Assembly (NCBI GenBank): GCA_021780285.1 | Contig: JAJXZA010000165.1 | Span: forward strand, 1 to 12,250 | Direction: 5' to 3' | From: Planctomycetota bacterium | Lineage (GTDB): Bacteria; Planctomycetota; Phycisphaerae; WQYP01 | Length of the DNA: 12,250 bases | The notes under the pieces: generated by a model | What the model was told of the DNA's origin: nothing | Seen by the model: the letters and a program-made list of their open reading frames with translations, nothing else | Database searches by the model: none | Translations under genes and position numbers: made by a program | Shown here: one piece after another, positions 1 through 7,034 of the stretch | Position numbering within the stretch: position 1 is the stretch's first letter | Layout of the letters: every line of letters begins with the position of its first letter

Positions 1-743
1 GCTGTCTCCTGCTGTGCCAGCCCAACCAACTTCTGATCCACCCCTTCGAATTTATCATTGTGGGCCAATACGCCATCCCATATGTGCAACTCCACGCGGG
101 GCATCTCCTGCAGCTTTTTGAGCACTGCCAGCCCCCGTCGGCCGCGGCTGCGCTTAAGCCTATCACTGGAATCCGCCACTGCTTGAAGTTCATTGATGAC
201 AAACCGCGGAACCACCAAGCGTGATTCAAATATGCCCGTCGCCGCCACTTCGGCTATCCGGCCGTCAATAATTACACTGGTGTCAAGAATATAAGGCTTA
301 GGCCCGCGCGTCGCGCGACTGAATTCAACATAGGGAATAATAAACCTGAAGTCGTCCTTGGTTTGCAGAATAAGTGACACGCTCAAATAGCAGGCGCACA
401 GGCCAAGCAGAAGCTTCCCACCCATTATTACCGGCTGATAGGCCAATCGAGTGCTTGACTCAAGAAAAACGCCCGTAATTTGATCTGCGAGGTAGGCGAG
501 CGCCAGCGATATTAATATTCCCACCAGCAATCCGAAAAACAGACCGGCCAATGCTGAAAGGTTCTTTTTACGGACAAGCACATCTATGGTTATGACCGCA
601 AAGGCCAATACCACACCGCCGAGCATAATGAGATAAGGCCCCCAGCCAAGATGCTGTTGGCCATTAAGGGACCTCGCCAGGTACGCTGAAGCGACGATTC
701 CAACGAGTATAAAAAATACTGCTCGGATTACATTTAATATCAT
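1..743 (-). CDS. Membrane-anchored PIN-domain protein (YacL-like PIN/TRAM family), C-terminus outside window
   Basis: The frame is open from an ATG at 743 to the left edge (247 codons), so the gene is partial at its 3' end. Four hydrophobic segments are visible at about residues 3-23, 37-57, 64-86 and 106-127. A PIN nuclease domain follows, beginning with 'ILDTSVIIDGRI' at 152-163. Candidate metal-binding acids are D154, D160, E185 and D236, and 'DSSDRLKRSRGRRGL' at 191-205 is typical of the YacL group. Family members usually end in a TRAM RNA-binding domain, which would lie beyond the edge. The expected role is a membrane-tethered, metal-dependent ribonuclease; the substrate is unknown. An AGGTG lies 4 bases before the ATG and an AAGGA further upstream, which supports this start. 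The gene has a 158-bp gap to the dehydratase gene upstream and may have its own promoter. Family assignment is confident; biological function is not. Confidence 0.82.
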   Translation of the reverse strand, partial: MILNVIRAVFFILVGIVASAYLARSLNGQQHLGWGPYLIMLGGVVLAFAVITIDVLVRKKNLSALAGLFFGLLVGILISLALAYLADQITGVFLESSTRLAYQPVIMGGKLLLGLCACYLSVSLILQTKDDFRFIIPYVEFSRATRGPKPYILDTSVIIDGRIAEVAATGIFESRLVVPRFVINELQAVADSSDRLKRSRGRRGLAVLKKLQEMPRVELHIWDGVLAHNDKFEGVDQKLVGLAQQET

Positions 744-819
744 GGCGCACCTATCCTTTTCGGATCATCATCCGACCTTGGCAACTCTACAAAGTCCGTA
801 CCGACTTGAAACGGCCTTT

Positions 820-825
820 ATTATA
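820..825 (-). promoter_or_regulatory. Possible -10 element for the PIN-domain gene
   Basis: On the minus strand this is a perfect TATAAT, 77 bases before the start codon of the PIN-domain gene and within the 158-bp gap after the dehydratase stop. No convincing TTGACA-like box is found 16-18 bp upstream, and there is no TG extension, so the match may be chance. Nothing else recognisable was seen in 744-901. Confidence 0.25.
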
Positions 826-901
826 CGGCTTAACGGTGTAAGTGCCATAAACGTGTATAGCCGGGGAGGTGAAGCCATATCAGTAGCGGCGACGCAACGA
901 G

Positions 902-1408
902 CTAAATTTCGGCGGGCATGTCGCGCCGATATGCGTCAAACAGAGCCATAAACTCACTGTTAAATACAAAGTTAAACTCCGGAAATCTAGCCCCGGCGAG
1001 ATTCTGATCTATATGAGAAAACATCATCTCTACCTCGCCGACGGCCAGTTCTCGCGTGCCCGATTCATCGGTCTGGCGGCTGAATATCTTGCCCTCCACT
1101 GAAGCTCCAACCTCGTTGATTTGCAATATGTTGGCTCTGTAGATGAGGGTTTCACCCGGCCGAACCAGCCGCACAAAAGTCGCCTTGCCGATCTTTGCCA
1201 GTATCACCTTCTCCTGAAAGTTCCGCCATGCGCCGACGAGAATGCCGGCAGTCTGCGCCATGCCTTCAATCATCAGGGTTGAGGGCATCAGGGCAAAACC
1301 GGGGTACAGATCATGCAAGTGCTCTTCCGCCGCGGTTACATTTTTTATAGCGACCGCTGCCTTGCCTTGCTTAAAGGACTCAAACCTGTCAATCCAAATC
1401 CACCGCAT
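902..1408 (-). CDS. FabA/FabZ-like hot-dog 3-hydroxyacyl-ACP dehydratase homologue with substituted catalytic His
   Basis: This 168-residue protein matches the FabA/FabZ dehydratase family, which removes water from 3-hydroxyacyl-ACP in type II fatty acid synthesis. The signature block is 'YPGFALMPSTLMIEGMAQTAG' at about 35-55 (written here as two parts: YPGFALMPSTL and MIEGMAQTAG). The active-site Glu is E48. In FabZ the catalytic His sits 14 residues before that Glu, in 'GHFPG'; here the same place is L34 ('HDLYPG'), while H30 and H32 lie just upstream. The fold and acyl-ACP binding may be kept while chemistry is changed or lost. The C-terminal part (139-168) is longer than in a minimal FabZ. 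The start is supported by AGAAAGG 7 bases before the ATG. No fatty acid synthesis genes are adjacent. A terminator separates it from gap upstream, so it is probably transcribed on its own. Family is fairly sure; activity is doubtful. Confidence 0.8.
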   Translation of the reverse strand: MRWIWIDRFESFKQGKAAVAIKNVTAAEEHLHDLYPGFALMPSTLMIEGMAQTAGILVGAWRNFQEKVILAKIGKATFVRLVRPGETLIYRANILQINEVGASVEGKIFSRQTDESGTRELAVGEVEMMFSHIDQNLAGARFPEFNFVFNSEFMALFDAYRRDMPAEI

Positions 1409-1476
1409 TAAAGGCCTTTCTATTCACGATCTTTGCGTTTGGGGGCCTGAACTGGTATCGGCCGCAGGCTCCGCAT

Positions 1477-1522
1477 AAAAACGCAAGGCTCAAGCGGGGG
1501 GGCACCCATCTTGAACCTTGCG
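1477..1522 (-). terminator. Rho-independent terminator of gap
   Basis: On the minus strand a 13-bp stem (arms at 1510-1522 and 1482-1494, CGCAAGGTTCAAG with CTTGAGCCTTGCG) has a single G-U wobble. Its 15-base loop is rich in C, and TTTTT follows the stem immediately. It begins 30 bases after the gap stop codon and lies before the dehydratase gene, so it most likely ends the gap transcript. Confidence 0.88.
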
Positions 1523-1551
1523 ATCTCTTTTACAGTTCAACACGCTGTCGG

Positions 1552-2577
1552 TTACAGAAGACCATCTTTTTTGGCGATGTATTTAATCAGGTCCACCACG
1601 CGGTTGCTATAACCCCATTCGTTGTCGTACCAACTCACCAGTTTGAAGAAATGGGGATTAAGCTCAATACCGGCCTTGGCGTCATAAATACTGGATCGCG
1701 AATCGGTGATAAAATCGCTCGAAACCACCTCTTCATCTGTGTAACCCAGAATGCCCTTCAGGCGGCCTTCAGATTCCTTTTTAATGGCCTCGTTGATTGC
1801 CGCCAACGACGTATCTTTTTTCGTGCGGACCGTCAGGTCTACCACCGACACATCGGGTGTTGGCACGCGAAACGCCATGCCGGTAATCTTGCCTTTCAGT
1901 TCCGGAATAACCAGTGTAGCCGCTTTTGCTGCTCCGGTGGCAGCCGGAATCACGTTTTGCCCGGCGCCACGCCCGCCGCGCCAGTCCTTTTTGGACGGAC
2001 CATCAACAGTTGGCTGCGTAGCGGTGGCTGCATGTACTGTGGTCATCAGCGCTTCTTCAATGCCGAAGTGATCGTTGACCACCTTGGCAAGCGGCGCCAG
2101 GCAGTTGGTTGTGCAGCTTGCGTTCGACACAATTTTATCCGTCGCGGGGTTGAATTTCTCTTCGTTGACGCCCATCACGAAGGTTGGAGTTTCTTTGTCT
2201 TTGGCTGGCGCGGATAAAATAACCCGTTTGGCGCCCGCTGTCAGATGCTTACCGGCTCCGTCCTTGTCGGTAAACAGCCCGGTGGACTCCACCACGTAAT
2301 CAATGTTCATGCTTGCCCAAGGCAAGGTGGCAGGGTCGCGCACGGCCAAGGTCTTTACAAAGTGACCGTTAACCATAATTCCTTCTTCACCCTTGGCCGA
2401 AACTTCGCCTTTGAACTTGCCATGAGTGGAGTCATGCTTCAGCAAATAAGCCAGGTTATCTGCCGGAACCAAATCGTTAATGGCGACAAATTCAATCTGC
2501 GAATCGCTGCAACCAGCCCGAAAAACCAAACGACCAATGCGACCGAATCCGTTGATGGCAACTCTTACTTTGCCCAT
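1552..2577 (-). CDS. gap: Type I glyceraldehyde-3-phosphate dehydrogenase (NAD-dependent)
   Basis: This cytosolic glycolytic enzyme oxidises glyceraldehyde-3-phosphate to 1,3-bisphosphoglycerate with NAD and phosphate, and works in reverse in gluconeogenesis. The 341-residue length is normal for the family. The Rossmann motif 'NGFGRIGR' is at 9-16. 'INDL' at 33-36, with an Asp after the second strand, fits NAD rather than NADP preference. The catalytic Cys is C155 in 'SNASCTTNCLAPLAK' (151-165), and the base is H182 in 'TTVHAATATQP'. The C-terminal 'SWYDNEWGYSNRV' block is intact. AGGAG lies about 9 bases before the ATG. The gene appears monocistronic: it has its own promoter-like sequence (2685-2713), a leader of roughly 100 bases containing a hairpin, and a strong terminator (1477-1522). 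No pgk or other glycolytic gene is adjacent. Confidence 0.98.
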   Translation of the reverse strand: MGKVRVAINGFGRIGRLVFRAGCSDSQIEFVAINDLVPADNLAYLLKHDSTHGKFKGEVSAKGEEGIMVNGHFVKTLAVRDPATLPWASMNIDYVVESTGLFTDKDGAGKHLTAGAKRVILSAPAKDKETPTFVMGVNEEKFNPATDKIVSNASCTTNCLAPLAKVVNDHFGIEEALMTTVHAATATQPTVDGPSKKDWRGGRGAGQNVIPAATGAAKAATLVIPELKGKITGMAFRVPTPDVSVVDLTVRTKKDTSLAAINEAIKKESEGRLKGILGYTDEEVVSSDFITDSRSSIYDAKAGIELNPHFFKLVSWYDNEWGYSNRVVDLIKYIAKKDGLL

Positions 2578-2654
2578 GTTGGGGGATCTCCTGTTAGGCT
2601 ACACATTTTGCGCATGCCCGTCTTTACAAAACCAGACGCGGCGCGCGAAATTCA

Positions 2655-2675
2655 TGGCCGTGACAATCACGGCTA
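2655..2675 (-). repeat. Inverted repeat (hairpin) at the predicted 5' end of the gap mRNA
   Basis: The sequence GCCGTGA-CAA-TCACGGC (2657-2673) is a perfect 7-bp inverted repeat with a 3-base centre. It extends to 9 bp if one G-T pair is allowed. It starts about 3 bases after the transcription start expected from the promoter at 2685-2713, so it would form a stem-loop at the very 5' end of the gap leader. It could equally be a DNA operator. No T-run follows, so it is not a terminator. Confidence 0.5.
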
Positions 2676-2684
2676 GCAAGACAG

Positions 2685-2713
2685 ATAATACAAGTATCGG
2701 CCTTTGCAGGCAA
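2685..2713 (-). promoter_or_regulatory. Predicted sigma70-type promoter of gap
   Basis: On the minus strand TTGCCT (2708-2713) is separated by exactly 17 bp from TATTAT (2685-2690). This would start transcription near 2678 and leave a leader of about 100 bases before the gap start codon. It lies in the 270-bp divergent gap between gap and the SDR gene. Confidence 0.5.
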
Positions 2714-2744
2714 CATTTCCACCAGCTCAGCCTGAAAGCCATCC

Positions 2745-2772
2745 TTGCCATACGCGACGAACACGGTATTGT
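2745..2772 (+). promoter_or_regulatory. Possible promoter of the SDR oxidoreductase gene
   Basis: TTGCCA (2745-2750), a 16-bp spacer and TATTGT (2767-2772) lie 75 bp before the SDR start codon and point toward it. The match is moderate, and the divergent region offers no other clear candidate for this strand. Confidence 0.3.
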
Positions 2773-2847
2773 AGTGAGCAAATAAGGCACTGATGCGAGT
2801 AATGTATCACGTTTTAAGGCCAGTTGCGCAGCTAACCCGGAGAAGTT

Positions 2848-3669
2848 ATGAGCGATCTTTTTAATCTGCGAGAGCGTGTAATAGTCGTAACGGGCGCTAC
2901 CGGATCCCTGGCAGGCTCCGCCGCCGACTATCTGGCAAGCCAGGGCGCCCGGGTTGCATACCTTGGGCGAAGCAAAGAAAAGCTTCAGATCGCACTCGAT
3001 CGTTGTCGTGCCGCATACCCAGCCTGCCAATGTGAAGGCTATGTTGCTGATGTGCTCGATAGACCATCTCTTGAAAAAGCCCGCGAGCATATTATGCAAA
3101 AGTGGGGGCGTATAGACGCCTTGCTTAACGGCGCTGGAGGCAACATGCCGGGCGCAACCATCTCGCCAGACAAGAGCTTTTTTGATCTGGACTTTGAGGC
3201 CTTTCGTCAGGTTGTGGACCTGAATCTTCACGGCACCGTTTTGCCCTCGCTCATTTTTGGGCCGGCTCTGCAGCTTGCGGGACATGGGGCGATAGTCAAT
3301 TTTTCGTCCGCTTCGGCGCCGCAGGCGGTTACGCGCGTAGTGGGTTACTCGGCGGCCAAAGCCGGCATTGAAAATTTTACCCGATGGCTGGCGGTAGATA
3401 TGGCCCGGCGGACGAATGGCAAAATTCGCGTCAACGCGGTGCTTCCGGGGTTTTTTCTTGGTGAGCAGAATCGTCGGCTTCTTACGAACGAAGACGGATC
3501 GCTCACACCGCGCGGGCATACCATAACGGCTAAAACACCATTTGGCCGGTTCGGTGTGGCGTCCGAGCTTCACGGGGCCATTCACTACTTGCTCTCGGAT
3601 GCATCTGCTTTCGTGACCGGCATTATTTTAGCGGTGGATGGTGGATTTGGAGCATTTTCAGGCGTGTAG
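2848..3669 (+). CDS. Short-chain dehydrogenase/reductase, D-mannonate oxidoreductase (fructuronate reductase)-like
   Basis: This is a 273-residue classical SDR. The nucleotide-binding motif 'TGATGSLAG' is at 15-23, a variant of TGxxxGxG. 'NGAGG' is at 94-98. The catalytic set is S154 ('NFSSAS'), Y167 and K171 ('YSAAK'). Long stretches recall the SDR-type D-mannonate oxidoreductases found in place of UxuB in Firmicutes and Thermotogae: 'SFFDLDFEAFRQVVDLNL' at 110-127, 'LPGFFLGEQNRRLL', 'TPRGHTI' and the C-terminal 'VDGGFGAFSGV'. Those enzymes interconvert D-fructuronate and D-mannonate during hexuronate breakdown. A related sugar-acid reductase cannot be excluded, because neither uxuA nor uxaC is nearby. 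GGAG lies 5 bases before the ATG. The gene is divergent from gap and ends 4 bp from the convergent signalling gene, with no visible terminator between them. Confidence 0.82.
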   Translation: MSDLFNLRERVIVVTGATGSLAGSAADYLASQGARVAYLGRSKEKLQIALDRCRAAYPACQCEGYVADVLDRPSLEKAREHIMQKWGRIDALLNGAGGNMPGATISPDKSFFDLDFEAFRQVVDLNLHGTVLPSLIFGPALQLAGHGAIVNFSSASAPQAVTRVVGYSAAKAGIENFTRWLAVDMARRTNGKIRVNAVLPGFFLGEQNRRLLTNEDGSLTPRGHTITAKTPFGRFGVASELHGAIHYLLSDASAFVTGIILAVDGGFGAFSGV

Positions 3670-3673
3670 CAAC

Positions 3674-5380
3674 CTATGAAGGGGCAATGGCCTTGCGAAT
3701 AGCGGTCATGAGTTGGTCTACCTTAAATGGCTTGCAAAGCACTTCGCGTAAACCTTCCTGCGATGCACGTGTAATGCTGTGGGCCGGGTCGTAGCCAAAG
3801 CCCGTCATAAGTATAACCGGCGGCGCATGTCCCAATTTTTGAGCCATGCTAAAAATCTCATATCCGTTTTTGTGCGGCATTTTAATGTCGGAAATGACCA
3901 GATCATAGCGGCTTTCGCCGGCAAGCAGAGCACAGGCCTCCGCGCCATCGGCCGCGGCGTCAACCACACAGCCACAGCGGGCAAGAATAGCTTGAATGGT
4001 TTGTCGAATGGAGGGTTGGTCATCGGCGACGAGAACCCGTTTATCTCGCAGCATGGGGTCCTGAGAGAAACTGTCACTGGATGCGGAATCTATAATTCTC
4101 TGTGGGCCGGCTGAGGCGGCGCTCATACCAGCGCGAATTTTGTTTACGTTCTGCACCATGCTATCTATCAGTTGCTGCACCTCATCGTTGCCGATGTATT
4201 GTTCGCGCAGGGCCGCAGCATCCATGGCTATATCGTTAAGCGGCCCGGCGATTTCGCCGGCAACATCCCGCACCAACCGGCCGCTGGTGGTGTACCGCTC
4301 GACAATAAGAAGCTGGAGTATATTGAGAGCGATGGCCAGGTAGCGTCCAAAGATCTCGGCAAACTGCCGATCATCCTCGGTAAAAAATGCATATTCGTTC
4401 GACTCAATGTTGAAGATGCCAATCGTTTTATCGTGCAGCATAAGTGGGACGGTTAAACTGCTTCGAGCCGAGTTTAAGCCGGGTATATACCGTGGGTCGC
4501 GGGCTACATCGGGTGCAATGTAAGATCGGCCTGTTGAGGCCACGTAACCGCTAATACCATTGCCGTCCGGTTCGCAAAACAGTTCGACATCCGCTGCTTC
4601 GGGAGGCATGCCGACATTGATCACCGGTTCGAGCTTGTTGGTCTTGAAATCAAGCAGCCGGATGGAAAAATGATCAAAGTGCATAAGTTGGCGGCAAAAT
4701 TTGATGATCTTGTCTTCCAACAGCTTCAGACGCTCCATCACGTTCAGCTTGGCGATTGAATCGCCTTCCAAACGCACCAGTTCACGGCCTGCTTTATCAA
4801 TGGCATCGAGTTTGGCCTGGAGGCGGCGGGTGTTGGTGGCATCCCAGCAGATGGCAACTACCTGAGTAATAGTACCAACTCCATTAATGACCGGCGAGCA
4901 CACCAATTCAAAAAAATACTTGTCCTCAATGTTAATGGCAAACTTTTTGCAATGACCAGCCAGTACAGGTGCGGCGGGGGAGTTGCCCGCGGCTGCCGGC
5001 CGGGCCGCTTCAATAAAGTTCTGCAACGCCTCCTGACACTGTGCGAAGATTCGGCCCTGTATCTCTGGCGGCCATTGACGCATCCGGCGATTGGCCCAGC
5101 ACACGCGACCATCAGGCGACACCATGCATACGCCTTCGCCAATGGTATCGAGAATCAGGCTGGATTGCTGCGACGCTATCGCCCGTTCCATTGGCAAAAA
5201 GTCACCGGCCACAGACAGTATCGCATCGAAATGGCCGCAGCGCAGAGCTTTGAGGGCATCTTCTATGCTCGCGGCATTCACAATATCAAATTGTCGGTCA
5301 AGAAAATCCAGGATTTTTGAGTTGCGCAGTTCCGGCCCCGTCACCACCAACAGCCGGTGCAATATTGCAGCGTCATTCAT
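3674..5380 (-). CDS. Hybrid sensor/response-regulator protein: degenerate REC, PAS, GAF, DHp-like helix, C-terminal REC; no kinase ATPase domain
   Basis: The protein has 568 residues. Positions 9-62 resemble the first half of a receiver domain but lack the phospho-acceptor Asp ('FDAILSVAGDF'). A PAS-like region follows at about 72-182 ('ILDTIGEGVCMVSPDGRVCWAN'), joined by a probable coiled coil (184-215) to a GAF domain at about 216-357. Residues 362-420 resemble the dimerisation helix of histidine kinases. Where 'HEIRNPL' is expected it reads 'GEIAGPL' (375-381), so the phospho-accepting His is Gly. No HATPase_c domain (N, G1 or G2 boxes) is present. The C-terminal receiver (447-567) is intact, with D453, D454, acceptor D498, T526 and K550. 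It has no output domain and no membrane segments. Likely it is a cytosolic scaffold or adaptor phosphorylated by another kinase; that role is inferred. An AGGGG precedes the start, and a good promoter lies at 5410-5437. The Sel1 gene is divergent. Confidence 0.87.
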   Translation of the reverse strand: MNDAAILHRLLVVTGPELRNSKILDFLDRQFDIVNAASIEDALKALRCGHFDAILSVAGDFLPMERAIASQQSSLILDTIGEGVCMVSPDGRVCWANRRMRQWPPEIQGRIFAQCQEALQNFIEAARPAAAGNSPAAPVLAGHCKKFAINIEDKYFFELVCSPVINGVGTITQVVAICWDATNTRRLQAKLDAIDKAGRELVRLEGDSIAKLNVMERLKLLEDKIIKFCRQLMHFDHFSIRLLDFKTNKLEPVINVGMPPEAADVELFCEPDGNGISGYVASTGRSYIAPDVARDPRYIPGLNSARSSLTVPLMLHDKTIGIFNIESNEYAFFTEDDRQFAEIFGRYLAIALNILQLLIVERYTTSGRLVRDVAGEIAGPLNDIAMDAAALREQYIGNDEVQQLIDSMVQNVNKIRAGMSAASAGPQRIIDSASSDSFSQDPMLRDKRVLVADDQPSIRQTIQAILARCGCVVDAAADGAEACALLAGESRYDLVISDIKMPHKNGYEIFSMAQKLGHAPPVILMTGFGYDPAHSITRASQEGLREVLCKPFKVDQLMTAIRKAIAPS

Positions 5381-5409
5381 GATCAGGCCCCTGCGGCAAA
5401 TCCTTCGCC

Positions 5410-5437
5410 ACTATAACCTTTTTACATGGCTTATCAA
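5410..5437 (-). promoter_or_regulatory. Predicted sigma70-type promoter of the hybrid response-regulator gene
   Basis: On the minus strand TTGATA (5432-5437), a 16-bp spacer and TATAGT (5410-5415) match the consensus at five of six bases in each box. Transcription would start near 5403 and leave a leader of about 22 bases carrying the AGGGG ribosome binding site. The remainder of the divergent gap (5438-5627) shows only short inverted repeats, for example GCGAT-TTT-ATCGC around 5598-5610. Confidence 0.5.
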
Positions 5438-5644
5438 ATGCACATTAAACCCTCACGGCCAATTACGGCGGTCGGTGCCTGCATTGCCTTATCCGGATCA
5501 TTATTCCTCCGCATTTAATCGGCAATTTACCGTGTTCGAGGCGAGACGGCGCGATAGTCCTAGAAAAACTCGTCTATGGGGAGGCAGGCATAAGGCTGCG
5601 ATTTTATCGCGCACAATACTTAACTAAGTGTTCGACCTTACCGA

Positions 5645-5660
5645 TAAGACGAATGTCTTA
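5645..5660 (+). repeat. Small inverted repeat upstream of the Sel1-repeat gene
   Basis: TAAGAC-GAAT-GTCTTA is a perfect 6-bp inverted repeat with a 4-base loop. It is followed by an AT-rich stretch. It lies 33 bases before the preferred ATG of the Sel1 gene and could be a leader hairpin or an operator. If translation begins instead at the GTG at 5628, it is inside the coding region. Confidence 0.3.
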
Positions 5661-5693
5661 ATATTCTTCAGGCTGTTGTTAGCGAATTGGTTG

Positions 5694-6350
5694 ATGACCA
5701 TGACTCAGGTTGTTAGTAGCCCAGACCTCGATGTTTACTCGGTTCTTGAGAGACAGGAACGGCGGAAAGTGGCGGCAGGCCTGTATGAACGCGGCGAGGA
5801 AGCCCTTTTTGGCATGGGGCATACAGCCAAAGATTTTGACGAAGCTCGCGAATATTTTGAGGATGCGGCCAAGCTGGGGTATGGCCGGGCGTTTTGGCGA
5901 CTCGGTTGGATGCGCATGCTGGGTCAAGGGTTGCCTGCCAGTGCCTTGGGCGCTGCCGCCATTTGGGAGGCTGGAGCCGAACGTCAGGACCGATTCTGCT
6001 GGGGCGAGCTGGCTTGTCGCCGCGCCATCGCCGGAGACACGGGTGGGGCGGTCATCGCTTGGCAAGCATTTTTTCAGTCCACCGAAGTATTTTCCGAGGA
6101 AGAAGAGATTGACCTTGGTTGGCTGGTTTGCCGGTATCTGGAATGCTGGAAAGCTTTTCGGCTGGAACCTTTGATGGTCGAATCCGTACGTTGCTTTGCT
6201 GCCGAATCACGTCGTGCTGCCGTTGAAATGATTAGAGGGTATGAAGCCAAACTGGGTCGCGAGCAAGCCGCCCGTGATCCGACCTGGCGACTCGCCACCA
6301 ACGCATTGCGGGTTCTGGCTGAACTGTTAAACACAAAGCGGGGCAGTTAA
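5694..6350 (+). CDS. Sel1-repeat (TPR-like) protein of unknown function
   Basis: From this ATG the protein has 218 residues. The section 'DFDEAREYFEDAAKLGYGRAF' (split: DFDEAREYFEDAAK, LGYGRAF) and the following 'WRLGWMRMLGQGLPASALGAAAIWEAGAER' region show the spacing of Sel1-like repeats: KA/EA, wY-like aromatics, AA..G...A, LG...GxG. About one and a half repeats are recognisable, and the rest is helix-rich and acidic. Such repeats form protein-binding solenoids; no enzymatic motif is visible. The start is uncertain. The longest frame begins at a GTG at 5628, but that GTG has no Shine-Dalgarno sequence and would add an odd hydrophobic 22-residue tail. ATG codons at 5694 and 5700 are adjacent and also lack a clear Shine-Dalgarno. 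The gene is divergent from the hybrid response regulator, so the two may share control or act together; this is inference only. Confidence 0.7.
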   Translation: MTMTQVVSSPDLDVYSVLERQERRKVAAGLYERGEEALFGMGHTAKDFDEAREYFEDAAKLGYGRAFWRLGWMRMLGQGLPASALGAAAIWEAGAERQDRFCWGELACRRAIAGDTGGAVIAWQAFFQSTEVFSEEEEIDLGWLVCRYLECWKAFRLEPLMVESVRCFAAESRRAAVEMIRGYEAKLGREQAARDPTWRLATNALRVLAELLNTKRGS

Positions 6351-6415
6351 GGTGGAGGCAGGCCTGTGGCTTTAAGAAGGTTTTCATCCGAAGGCCGTGC
6401 GATTATGCTACTGCA

Positions 6416-7033
6416 ATGAAACGATTGCGGTTATCTCCAAACAACTGGATCACTCGCTGCCTGGAATGGTTCGTCTGCGCCGGTTTTCTAATCTTGCTGG
6501 CTGGCTGCTCTGGTGGTTCACCTATTACCATTCGGCCGCTTGCTGCAGCGACACAACGTATTTTTATACCACACCTTGATCGGGCGTTTTATCGCCGATC
6601 ACGATTTGGCACATACTACTTTTATTTAGCCTCCGCCGTCCCGCAGAAGCCTCAGGCGAGGCCCATACGGCAAATTTTATTGATACGGGTCTTTTGGCGG
6701 CCGGTGGGTGGAGAAACATCATTGCTGCCTACAGCGATCAACGCCACCTTCAGGTATATGGTCATTACCCCCACAGGAGCCGGAATGTATGAAGGTGCCG
6801 GCCTGGTGCGTCTGCACGACGACCGCGGATCACATCACATGCACGCCACCCTGGAAGATGGGGACCTGCGTCTCGTGGCGGCAAGTGGTTATTTTAGGGA
6901 TGCATTGGGGCCATCCAGAATTCATGGAAGTTTTAAGGCGGTTCTAGCGGCAGGTGATGAAATTCGCCTGGCTCTTCTTGCCCGGCGTCAATTCTTTATG
7001 CACACACTAAAAACAAGTACTGCCGCGAGGTAG
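6416..7033 (+). CDS. Uncharacterised lipoprotein
   Basis: I do not recognise this family. The 205-residue product has a basic N-terminus (KRLR), a hydrophobic stretch at about 19-30 and a lipobox 'LLAGC' with the lipidated Cys at 31, followed by Ser. It is therefore probably a signal-peptidase-II substrate, and Ser at +2 would favour outer membrane sorting in Proteobacterial terms. The mature part is basic and probably beta-rich: 'FRYMVITPTGAGMYEGAGLVRLHDD' at about 112-136, then 'HATLEDGDLRLVAASGYFRDALGPSRIHGSF'-like strands (two stretches, both within 140-175). There are no obvious catalytic motifs. No Shine-Dalgarno precedes the ATG. It lies 65 bp after the Sel1 gene, and its stop is one base before the start of the epimerase gene, so the two are almost certainly co-transcribed. 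Confidence 0.7.
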   Translation: MKRLRLSPNNWITRCLEWFVCAGFLILLAGCSGGSPITIRPLAAATQRIFIPHLDRAFYRRSRFGTYYFYLASAVPQKPQARPIRQILLIRVFWRPVGGETSLLPTAINATFRYMVITPTGAGMYEGAGLVRLHDDRGSHHMHATLEDGDLRLVAASGYFRDALGPSRIHGSFKAVLAAGDEIRLALLARRQFFMHTLKTSTAAR

Positions 7034-7034
7034 C

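Noticed and set aside
742..951. Plus-strand frame of 69 codons
   Set aside because: It spans the gap between two minus-strand genes and overlaps both; it has no ribosome binding site or recognisable motif.
2599..3585. Open frame of 328 codons on the minus strand
   Set aside because: It lies almost wholly antisense to the SDR gene, whose catalytic motifs are complete. The translated product is rich in Arg, Lys and Cys without domain features, so it is a shadow frame.
3666..3710. Hairpin-like AAGG...CCTT after the SDR stop
   Set aside because: The stem is only 4 bp, has no T-run and lies inside the coding end of the convergent gene.
5463..5501. A 12-codon minus-strand frame starting ATGATCCGG, with GGAGG just upstream
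   Set aside because: The ribosome binding site is very good, but the frame lies upstream of the predicted promoter of the signalling gene and is too short to judge. It may be chance.
6397..6579. Plus-strand frame of 60 codons overlapping the lipoprotein start
   Set aside because: The overlapping frame at 6416 carries a signal peptide and lipobox and continues for 205 residues; this one begins with GTG and lacks any feature.
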